Assembly (NCBI RefSeq): GCF_900188185.1
Contig: NZ_FZPA01000002.1
Span: 1 to 64,000 of the forward strand
From: Sphingopyxis indica
GTDB taxonomy: Bacteria; Pseudomonadota; Alphaproteobacteria; Sphingomonadales; Sphingomonadaceae
Direction of reading: 5' to 3'
Length of the DNA: 64,000 nt
Positions 6,711 to 13,910 of this stretch are shown here, piece by piece (within the stretch, counting starts at the first letter, position 1; each line of letters starts with the position of its first letter). A program made the translations under genes and the position numbers. The notes under the pieces were generated by a model. That model ran no database searches. It was not told where the DNA came from and saw nothing but the letters and a program-made list of their open reading frames with translations.

Positions 6711-9206
6711 CTAAAAGGATTTCCGCCACTCCAGCTCGATATAGCGGCCGAGCGGGTCGGTGTAGCCGGGCTGGTAGCTCAGTGGCACAGCGCCGCTCGC
6801 GTCGGTTACCCTGCGCTGCGCGTCGAACAGATTGTCGATCGACAGCCGCAGCCGCGAATTTTTGAGGAAGGGCAGGTCGCCGGTGACCTTTGGCATCTGG
6901 CCGAAGTCGGCGAAGAAGCGCAGGTCGAAGGTCGCGAGCGGGTGGAAGGTCAGATCGCCGTTCGCGCCGCCGACGACGCTGCTGCCGCTGTCATATTTGG
7001 CGCGGACGCGCGCGCCGATCCCCTTGTAGAAGACGCCGCCGTCGAGTTCGACGAGGTTACGGCTGGAGCCCCCGCCGCTGCCGGTCGCCGATCCGTCGAG
7101 CAGGTCGAGTTCGGGGACGCCGGGACGGATGAGCACCGTGTCGGTGAGCTTGAACGTATGATAGAGCGAGACCTGCCAGCGGCCGCCCTGCGGTCGTCCA
7201 AAGCCTCGTCCACCGCCGCGCCGTCCCATGCCGCGACTGCCGCCGCGGGGGGGCCCGCCGCTTGCGCCGGGCGGCGGCCCGGCCTGCTGTGCTTCGCCAG
7301 CGCTGCCTTCGCGCCGCGGCGGGGCGTCGCCCCCTTCGGGCGGCGGTCCGCCAGGCGGCGGAGCCTCCGTCGATCGTTCGCGGCGGCCGCTCTCGCCGGG
7401 GCCGGTTTTCGGCTCGCCGAAGCTCTTGCCGAAATTGAAGCCCCAGCGGATCTGCGAATTGGTCGCGCGGTCGAAATTGACCGGGCGCAGGTCGACCGCG
7501 AGCAGGGTGCCGTCGGTATCGCGCACCACGCGGTCGGGAAAGGCCGCCTCGATCTCGGGGGTGAGCAAGGGAAAGCTGTTCGCCGTATCGTCGCTGCGAT
7601 TATGGTTATAGTCGATCGAGAAGCTCAGCCCGTCGAGCATCGGCACGTCCCAGTTGAGACCGAACTTGATGTCCTGCCGCTTTTCGGTGAGCAGGTCGGG
7701 GTTGCCGCCGGTGATTGTCGTGATCTCGACCGTCTGGCCCGTGGCGAAATCATAGGTGGTCACGCCATCGGTGGTCAGCGGAGCGGCGCCGAGCTGGGTC
7801 ATCGACGGCGCCGCCTCGTCGCGCTTGTAGCTCGCGATCAGCGACAGATTGCCGGTAAGCCCCCAGTTGAAGGTCGCGCCCCAGCTCGTCAGCGCCGAAA
7901 AGTCGCTCGGACGCTCGGCCTGGGCGTTGAGGGTCAGCGACAGCCGGCCGACCTTGCCGACATTATAGTCGGGGTCGAGCAGCGGCACGGTGAGCGATCC
8001 GAAGACGCTCGGCGTATCGCGGCCGAGGTCGCTCGTCGTGATGTCGCCCCCGGTCGCCGCGCGGCTGTCGTAGCGCGCGCTGGTGAAGCCGCCGGTGATC
8101 GACGCCTGAAGCGGCCCCGCCCAGCCCTCGATCACGCTGCCCGAAATATTGGCGTTGGCGCCGATATTGCGCTGGCTGCTGTCGAAGCGGTCGGTCGTGC
8201 CGCCCGTCCGGTCGGTGAAGATGCGCTGATCGCTGTCCGAATAATTGCCCGTGACCGACCAGCGCCAGTCGTCGAGCATGCCGTTGACGCTCGCCGAGCC
8301 CTCCCAATTCTGGGTGCGGCTGTCGCGGCGCAGCGGGTCGCCGGGGCCGCCGTCGCCCGGGCCGAGCAGCGACAGGCTGTCGGTCTGGTCGAAGCGCAGG
8401 CTTCCCTGCACGTCGGTGACCTTGTCGAGATTGCGGACGATCGTGCCCTCGATCCTATATTCGTCGCTCGCGGGGAGTAGGCTGCGCGCCGGAGCTTCGG
8501 CAGCGCGTCCGGCATCTTCGTACCGAAGGTCGCGCTCGCTTTCGAGCAGCATCGTCTGATGCTCCCAGCTCGCGTTGAGGTTGAGCCGGCCCGTCTCGCC
8601 GATCGCGATGAAGCCGGGTTCGAGCTCGCTCTTGAATTGCCCGCCCTGCGTCGGCACCCCGGCTTCGGCTTCGGCCGAAATCTGCCGGAAACTCGGCTTG
8701 AGCACGATGTTGACCACGCGCTCGGTCGCGGCATAGCCATATTGCAGCGCAACCTCTTCGGGGAAGACCTCGACCTTGGCGATCGCCTCGGGCGGAATAT
8801 TGCGGACCGCGCCGAACCCCGAAATGCGGCGACCGTTGACGAGGAGCACCGGCCGGCCGCTGCCGCGTCCGCGCCCCGAGCGCGTGATCGGCTCGATCGC
8901 GGCGAGCAGCTCCTCGACCGACGACACGCCGTAGCTCGCGACCGCAGCTTCGTCGAGTTCGACCTCGGCGGTGAAATCGGTGTCGAGCTGGCCCGCAAGG
9001 CGCTGTCCGGTGACGACGATCTCCTCCTCGTCGTCATAATCCTGATCGTCCGGGTCGGGACTAGCCACCTCTTCCGCAGGGGGCTCGGTCGACGCCGCCG
9101 CCGCCGGAAGCATAGCCTCGCCATGCGCGAAGGCCGGTACGGCCAGCGAGGCGGCGGTCGTCAACAGCAGCGCGCGGGAGGTCGTCGAAAGGCGATATTT
9201 TTTCAT
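6711..9206 (-). CDS. TonB-dependent outer-membrane receptor with Gly/Arg/Pro-rich insertion
   Basis: This is an 831-residue TonB-dependent receptor. A signal peptide (about 1-28, ending AVPAFA) is followed by an acidic linker and a TonB-box-like EEIVVTGQR. The plug contains RPVLLVNGRRIS and VEVFPEEVALQYGY and runs to about residue 180. The rest is a beta-barrel ending in ELEWRKSF with the usual terminal Phe. Residues about 598-676 are a low-complexity Pro/Gly/Arg-rich segment (APPPGGPPPEGG, RRGGGRGFGRP). It is followed by a region of strong sequence character (YHTFKLTDTVLIRPGVPELD). The ligand is unknown. No siderophore or sugar genes adjoin it; guaA is divergent. The full-length frame shows no sign of decay. 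Confidence 0.88.
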   Translation of the reverse strand: MKKYRLSTTSRALLLTTAASLAVPAFAHGEAMLPAAAASTEPPAEEVASPDPDDQDYDDEEEIVVTGQRLAGQLDTDFTAEVELDEAAVASYGVSSVEELLAAIEPITRSGRGRGSGRPVLLVNGRRISGFGAVRNIPPEAIAKVEVFPEEVALQYGYAATERVVNIVLKPSFRQISAEAEAGVPTQGGQFKSELEPGFIAIGETGRLNLNASWEHQTMLLESERDLRYEDAGRAAEAPARSLLPASDEYRIEGTIVRNLDKVTDVQGSLRFDQTDSLSLLGPGDGGPGDPLRRDSRTQNWEGSASVNGMLDDWRWSVTGNYSDSDQRIFTDRTGGTTDRFDSSQRNIGANANISGSVIEGWAGPLQASITGGFTSARYDSRAATGGDITTSDLGRDTPSVFGSLTVPLLDPDYNVGKVGRLSLTLNAQAERPSDFSALTSWGATFNWGLTGNLSLIASYKRDEAAPSMTQLGAAPLTTDGVTTYDFATGQTVEITTITGGNPDLLTEKRQDIKFGLNWDVPMLDGLSFSIDYNHNRSDDTANSFPLLTPEIEAAFPDRVVRDTDGTLLAVDLRPVNFDRATNSQIRWGFNFGKSFGEPKTGPGESGRRERSTEAPPPGGPPPEGGDAPPRREGSAGEAQQAGPPPGASGGPPRGGSRGMGRRGGGRGFGRPQGGRWQVSLYHTFKLTDTVLIRPGVPELDLLDGSATGSGGGSSRNLVELDGGVFYKGIGARVRAKYDSGSSVVGGANGDLTFHPLATFDLRFFADFGQMPKVTGDLPFLKNSRLRLSIDNLFDAQRRVTDASGAVPLSYQPGYTDPLGRYIELEWRKSF

Positions 9207-9401
9207 CGGGAGAGGAGCCTTCTATTATATTTCTGTGCGTCATGTCTTAGCCGGCGCGGCTGAATACAGCCTGATGCCTTTTTGCCCCGCGGGTTCATCT
9301 GGTTGCAATTTGTCGCAACAATATGGCAGTGCCACCGCTGCTCCACGAACGGGCGATAGCGACCGCTGGACAGCATGGCCGCGGCTCTTTATCGGCCACC
9401 C

Positions 9402-10988
9402 ATGCCGACTCCAGATGCCCCGCCCGTTCCCGAATCCATCCTGATCGTCGACTTCGGCAGTCAGGTCACCCAGCTCATCGCCCGCCGCGTCCGCGAGGCC
9501 GGCGTCTATAGCGAGATCGTCCCGTTCAGCGCCGCCGAAGCCGCGCTCGAACGGATGCAGCCGAAGGGCGTGATCCTGTCGGGATCGCCGGCGTCGGTCC
9601 CCGCCGCGGGCAGCCCGCGCGCGCCGCAGTCGGTGTTCGACAGCGGGGTGCCGATCCTCGGTATCTGTTACGGCCAGCAGGTGATGAGCGAACAGCTCGG
9701 CGGGCGCGTCGAGCCGGGCGGCAGCGACGGCGAACGCGACGGCGAGTTCGGCCGCGCCTTCCTGACCGTCACCGAACCCTGCGTGCTGTTCGACGGCCTG
9801 TGGGAGGTCGGCGAGCGCCATCAAGTGTGGATGAGCCACGGCGACCGCGTGACGAAATTCGCACCCGGCTTTCGCATCGTCGCGATCAGCGACGGCGCCC
9901 CCTTCGCGCTGATCGCCGACGACGAGCGCCGCTATTATGGCACCCAATTCCACCCCGAGGTCGTCCATACCCCCGACGGCGCCAAGCTGATCGCCAATTT
10001 CGTCCGCCACGTCTGCGGCTGTTCGGGCGACTGGACGATGGCGGAGTTCCGCGCGACGAAGATCGCCGAGATCCGTGAACAGGTCGGCGACCAGCGCGTG
10101 CTGTGCGGCCTGTCGGGCGGCGTCGACAGCGCGGTCGCGGCGGTGCTGATCCACGAGGCGATCGGCGAGCAGCTCACCTGCGTCTTCGTCGACCATGGCC
10201 TTCTCCGCATGAACGAGCGCAAGCAGGTCGAGGAGCTGTTCCGCGGCCATTACAATATCCCGCTGGTCGTCGTCGACGCCGAGGCCCGCTTCATGGCGGG
10301 GCTCGCAGGCGTCACCGACCCCGAGAAAAAGCGCAAGTTCATCGGCGCCGAATTCATCAACGTCTTCGAAGAGGAAGCGAAGAAAATCGGCGGCGCCGAC
10401 TTCCTCGCGCAAGGCACGCTCTATCCCGACGTGATCGAGAGCGTCAGCTTCACCGGCGGCCCGAGCGTCACGATCAAGAGCCACCACAATGTCGGCGGCC
10501 TGCCGGAGCGGATGAACATGAAGCTCGTCGAACCGCTGCGCGAGCTGTTCAAGGACGAGGTGCGCCTGCTCGGCAAAGAGCTTGGGCTGCCCGACATTTT
10601 CGTCGGCCGCCACCCCTTCCCCGGCCCCGGCCTCGCGATCCGCATCCCCGGCGAGGTGTCGAAGGAGCGCTGCGACATCTTGCGCAAGGCCGACGCCATC
10701 TATCTCGAGGAGATCCGGAACGCGGGCCTCTATGACGCGATCTGGCAGGCCTTCGCGGTGCTGCTCCCGGTCAAGACCGTCGGCGTGATGGGCGACGGGC
10801 GCACCTATGACCATGTCTGCGCGCTGCGCGCGGTGACTTCGACCGACGGCATGACCGCCGACATCTACCCCTTCGACGCGAGCTTCCTCTCGCGCTGCGC
10901 GACGCGGATCATCAACGAGGTGCAGGGGATCAACCGGGTGGTCTATGACTATACGTCGAAACCGCCGGGGACGATCGAGTGGGAGTAA
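9402..10988 (+). CDS. guaA: GMP synthase (glutamine-hydrolysing)
   Basis: GuaA converts XMP to GMP with ATP and glutamine in purine synthesis. The 528-residue protein has the normal length. The N-terminal class I glutamine amidotransferase has its nucleophile C89 in ILGICYGQQ and the His/Glu pair in TQFHPEV. The ATP-pyrophosphatase domain has the P-loop LSGGVDSA starting near residue 237. The C-terminal dimerisation domain ends in the family-typical GTIEWE. The frame is open back to an ATG at 9375. I chose the ATG at 9402 ([12 protein letters not shown]) because the extra nine residues are not family-like. It is divergent from the receptor gene. Confidence 0.96.
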   Translation: MPTPDAPPVPESILIVDFGSQVTQLIARRVREAGVYSEIVPFSAAEAALERMQPKGVILSGSPASVPAAGSPRAPQSVFDSGVPILGICYGQQVMSEQLGGRVEPGGSDGERDGEFGRAFLTVTEPCVLFDGLWEVGERHQVWMSHGDRVTKFAPGFRIVAISDGAPFALIADDERRYYGTQFHPEVVHTPDGAKLIANFVRHVCGCSGDWTMAEFRATKIAEIREQVGDQRVLCGLSGGVDSAVAAVLIHEAIGEQLTCVFVDHGLLRMNERKQVEELFRGHYNIPLVVVDAEARFMAGLAGVTDPEKKRKFIGAEFINVFEEEAKKIGGADFLAQGTLYPDVIESVSFTGGPSVTIKSHHNVGGLPERMNMKLVEPLRELFKDEVRLLGKELGLPDIFVGRHPFPGPGLAIRIPGEVSKERCDILRKADAIYLEEIRNAGLYDAIWQAFAVLLPVKTVGVMGDGRTYDHVCALRAVTSTDGMTADIYPFDASFLSRCATRIINEVQGINRVVYDYTSKPPGTIEWE

Positions 10989-10991
10989 GGC

Positions 10992-11384
10992 ATGACCATC
11001 GCCTATATCACCATCGGCACCAACGACATGGCGCGCTCCCGGATCTATTATGATGCGGTGATGCCGCATCTCGGTGGCCGGCTGGAGGTCGAATATGGCG
11101 ATCAGGCCTGTTGTTATGTGATGCGCGACGAAAGGCGCGTCTGGATCGGCAAGCCGCAAGACGGCCAGCCCGCGACGGCGGGGAACGGCATCATGCCCGG
11201 ATTTCTGTGCGACGACCCGGCGGCGGTCGATGCCGCCCATGCGGCGGCGCTGGCACATGGCGGAACCAATGAGGGCGACCCCGGTCCGCGCCCTCTCTAC
11301 GGGCCGGATTTTTACGGCGCTTATGCTCGCGACCCCGAAGGGAACAAGATGAGCTTCGTCCATTTCGGCTTGTCGCACGCTTGA
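10992..11384 (+). CDS. VOC-family (glyoxalase/dioxygenase fold) protein
   Basis: This 130-residue protein has a single vicinal-oxygen-chelate domain. It opens with ITIGTNDMARSRIYYDAVM, the usual first beta-alpha module, and closes with YARDPEGNKMSFVHF, which carries the typical metal-site glutamate region. Such proteins isomerise, lyse or bind small substrates; the substrate cannot be inferred here. It begins four bases after the guaA stop and is probably co-transcribed with it. Cys and His residues do not suggest anything unusual. Confidence 0.8.
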   Translation: MTIAYITIGTNDMARSRIYYDAVMPHLGGRLEVEYGDQACCYVMRDERRVWIGKPQDGQPATAGNGIMPGFLCDDPAAVDAAHAAALAHGGTNEGDPGPRPLYGPDFYGAYARDPEGNKMSFVHFGLSHA

Positions 11385-11449
11385 CCAAACCGTTGGGCTG
11401 AGCGAACTTCCACCTTCGTTCGCCCTGAACTTGTCGAGGGAGGTAGGGT

Positions 11450-11674
11450 ATGACTGAAACAACCTCCGCGCTCATCGACGAAATCGCCAATGAGGTTGCG
11501 GCGCTTGGCACGGTCCTGTTCGCCGCCGCGAACGCCAACGGGGATGGCGCAGGTGTCAGCGAAGCGATCCGCAGCGTCGCATATCTTCTGGATGATTATC
11601 GGAATATCGAAGGCGAGGACCCGGCTCCGAGCCTGATCACGCGCCAGCTTCGCATCAATGGTTTGACCGGATGA
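11450..11674 (+). CDS. Small hypothetical protein (74 aa)
   Basis: I recognise no family. The predicted protein is a short acidic, mostly helical polypeptide (MTETTSALIDEIANEVAALG, later SVAYLLDDYRN) without Cys or a membrane segment. Translation is credible because a strong GAGGGAGGT lies 6-14 bases before the ATG. That ribosome-binding site sits at the end of a degenerate copy of a palindromic repeat (TTCGCCCTGAACTTGTCGAG, 11420-11439). It lies between the VOC gene and the GFA-family gene on the same strand. Confidence 0.55.
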   Translation: MTETTSALIDEIANEVAALGTVLFAAANANGDGAGVSEAIRSVAYLLDDYRNIEGEDPAPSLITRQLRINGLTG

Positions 11675-11725
11675 CAGCCGACGCCAACATCCGGCGCTAC
11701 CCCGTGCCCTTCGTTTGAGGAGAGG

Positions 11726-12214
11726 ATGATGGACCGGATCGAAACTCACGCCTCCGGCGGCTGCCAGTGCGGCGCGGTGCGCTATCATGCGAGCGCGATG
11801 CTCGACACGTCGCACATCTGCCATTGCCGCATGTGCCAGAAGGCGGCGGGCAATTATTTCGCGGCGCTCGTCGGCATTCCGCGCGATGCGTTGACGTGGA
11901 CGCGCGGGACGCCCGCAGTCTTCAAAAGCTCCGACCCGGTCGAGCGCGGCTTCTGCCGCGACTGCGGGACCCCGCTCTATTACGACTATCTGGAGAGCAG
12001 GCATCTGAGCGTCACGACGGGCTCGCTCGACGACCCCGCGCGCTTTCCGCCGAAGATGCAGTTCGGCGTCGAGGGCCGGATGCCGTGGTTCGACACGCTT
12101 CCCGGCCTGCCGCAGGAAGGGACGACCGAAGAAACGATGCGCGCGCAGGTCGGCGCGATCGCGGCTACCAACCATCAGCATCCCGACCACGACACGGAAA
12201 ATTGGCCCGAATGA
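11726..12214 (+). CDS. GFA-family zinc-binding protein (glutathione-dependent formaldehyde-activating-like)
   Basis: This 162-residue protein has the GFA-domain zinc ligands: C13 and C15 ([10 protein letters not shown]), C32, C34 and C37 (CHCRMC), and C77 and C80 ([10 protein letters not shown]). The family was named for glutathione-dependent formaldehyde activation, but most members have no proven substrate. The start is ATGATG with GAGGAG-like sequence upstream. Its stop overlaps the purT start by 4 bp (ATGA), so the two are translationally coupled; a functional link to purine synthesis or to one-carbon chemistry around formate is only a guess. Confidence 0.85.
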   Translation: MMDRIETHASGGCQCGAVRYHASAMLDTSHICHCRMCQKAAGNYFAALVGIPRDALTWTRGTPAVFKSSDPVERGFCRDCGTPLYYDYLESRHLSVTTGSLDDPARFPPKMQFGVEGRMPWFDTLPGLPQEGTTEETMRAQVGAIAATNHQHPDHDTENWPE

Positions 12215-13392
12215 CCCCCACCGCGAAAATCCTGCTCCTCGGCTCGGGCGAGCTTGGCCGCGAGTTCGTGATCTCGGCGAAGCGGCTCGGCTGCCATGTC
12301 GTCGCGTGCGACAGCTATGCCGGCGCGCCCGCGATGCAGGTCGCCGACGAAGCCGAGGTGTTTTCGATGCTCGACGGCGACGCGCTGCGCGCCGCGATCG
12401 AAAAGCACCGCCCCGACCATGTCGTGCCCGAGATCGAGGCGATCCGCACCGAAGTGCTCGCCGAGCTGGAAGCCAAGGGCGTCCATGTCGTCCCCTCGGC
12501 GCGCGCCGCGCAGCTGACGATGAACCGCGACGCGATCCGCGATCTTGCCGCGAGCGAACTCGGCCTCGCCACCTCGACCTTCGAATATGCGACGAGCCGC
12601 GACGAACTCGCCGCAGCCGCGACGCGCATCGGCTTTCCGCTCGTCGTGAAGCCGGTGATGTCCTCGTCGGGCAAGGGGCAAAGCACGGTGAAGGACGCCG
12701 CGGGCATCGAGGCGGCGTGGGACTATGCCGCCGCCGGGATGCGCGGCGACCGGCTGCGCGTGATCGCCGAGGCGTTCGTCGACTTCGATTATGAGATCAC
12801 TTTGCTCACCGTGCGGCACAAGGATGGCGTCGCCTTCTGCCCGCCGATCGGTCACCGGCAGGAGCGCGGCGACTATCGCGAAAGCTGGCAGCCCGCCGCG
12901 ATGTCGGCGGCGGCGCTGCGATCGGCGCAGGAGATGGCGGCGAAGGTCGTCGATGCGCTCGGTGGCCACGGCATCTTCGGGGTCGAATTTTTCGTCAAGG
13001 GCGACGCGGTGATCTTCTCCGAACTCAGCCCGCGCCCGCACGACACCGGCATGGTCACGCTGATCTCGCAGGATCTGTCCGAATTCGACCTGCACGCGCG
13101 CGCGATCCTGGGCCTGCCGATCCCCGCCGTGGCGCTGCGCGGTGCGAGCGCGAGCGCGGTGCTGCTTGCCGACCGCGATGCCGAGGATTTCGCGATCACC
13201 GGGCTGGCCGAAGCCTTAACCCCGCCGGACGCCGACACCACGGTCGATGTGCGCATTTTCGGCAAGCCGGTGACGCGTCCGTATCGCCGCATGGGCGTCG
13301 CGCTGGCGCGGGTCGATGGCGGCACCACAGACGATGCGCGCGCCGCGGCGGTCGCGGCGGCGGGGAAGCTGACGGTCGAATATTCGGGATAA
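12211..13392 (+). CDS. purT: Formate-dependent phosphoribosylglycinamide formyltransferase (GAR transformylase 2)
   Basis: PurT makes formyl-GAR from GAR, formate and ATP in purine biosynthesis. The 393-residue length is right. The N-terminal pre-ATP-grasp domain begins [13 protein letters not shown]. The ATP-grasp core includes [14 protein letters not shown] and the strongly conserved metal/nucleotide site [14 protein letters not shown] (from about residue 270). The frame is open upstream, but the ATG at 12211 overlaps the GFA stop and gives the family N-terminus. Pairing with a GFA protein is noteworthy because both are linked by name to one-carbon chemistry, though that link is not shown by the sequence. 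Confidence 0.95.
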   Translation: MTPTAKILLLGSGELGREFVISAKRLGCHVVACDSYAGAPAMQVADEAEVFSMLDGDALRAAIEKHRPDHVVPEIEAIRTEVLAELEAKGVHVVPSARAAQLTMNRDAIRDLAASELGLATSTFEYATSRDELAAAATRIGFPLVVKPVMSSSGKGQSTVKDAAGIEAAWDYAAAGMRGDRLRVIAEAFVDFDYEITLLTVRHKDGVAFCPPIGHRQERGDYRESWQPAAMSAAALRSAQEMAAKVVDALGGHGIFGVEFFVKGDAVIFSELSPRPHDTGMVTLISQDLSEFDLHARAILGLPIPAVALRGASASAVLLADRDAEDFAITGLAEALTPPDADTTVDVRIFGKPVTRPYRRMGVALARVDGGTTDDARAAAVAAAGKLTVEYSG

Positions 13393-13439
13393 GCTGCGGA
13401 ACATTGGGTCGACTACTTTCTGGCGATTGCGGTCATAAG

Positions 13440-13627
13440 GGTCCTCCCCGGCACGGGGAGGGGGACCATGCGAAGCATGGTGGAGGGGCACCCTCGGTTT
13501 ACGCTGCGTTCAAAGAGGGAAAGGCAAACCGCCTGTGCCCCTCCACCACCCTTCGGCCTCGCGGGAAGCAACGCGCCCCGCGCGTTCCTTTGTCCCGCTC
13601 GCTCCCCCTCCCCCAAGGGGGAGGACC
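13440..13627. repeat. GGGGAGGGG-ended intergenic repeat, divergent long copy
   Basis: The left end (TCCTCCCCGGCACGGGGAGG, then ACCATGCGAAGCATGGTGGA) and the right end (CTCCCCCTCCCCCAAGGGGG, AGGACC) are partial inverted repeats enclosing GTGCCCCTCCACCACCCTTC. This forms the first half of the 518-bp gap between purT and polA. The rest is the 178-bp element and a short polA leader. Confidence 0.7.
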
Positions 13628-13834
13628 GGCCGCTCTCCACCCCTAAGCCGACTTCGAAAAAAACACTGTCCTACATCATTCGGCTGTGCCAGCCTTCGTC
13701 TCGGCTCTTTCGATATGTGGATAAAGGCAGTCACGGCCCGGTTTACGGATGCGGGCGGGAGCCGGTGCGGCATGTTCGCCAAACGCGACCAATCGGCGGC
13801 TGCACAAGGCTGAACTTTGCTGAACTTTGCAACG
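13627..13834. repeat. Dispersed 178-bp element, copy A, with its leading module
   Basis: Bases 13657-13834 match 61433-61611 at roughly 85-90% by eye in the same orientation, with an exact 40-base run (13679-13718). The preceding 13627-13656 is a degenerate version of the module CGTCCGCTCCCCACCCC. The element begins after an A-run and ends in two tandem CTGAACTTTG units. It sits 77 bp before polA. No open frame in it is convincing. Confidence 0.8.
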
Positions 13835-13910
13835 ACGACGCGGACCCGGCCCGCAACACACGCACCGACGCAGCTAGGCCGCCCCCCTTCCCCCTGCTAC
13901 ACCCCGCGCC

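Noticed and set aside
9224..9229. ATTATA (TATAAT on the minus strand) as the -10 box of the TonB receptor gene
   Set aside because: It would leave a leader of only about ten bases and no convincing -35 sequence stands at the right distance.
9240..11462. A 740-residue reading frame opposite guaA
   Set aside because: It has the same antisense composition bias and no motifs; guaA on the other strand is complete.
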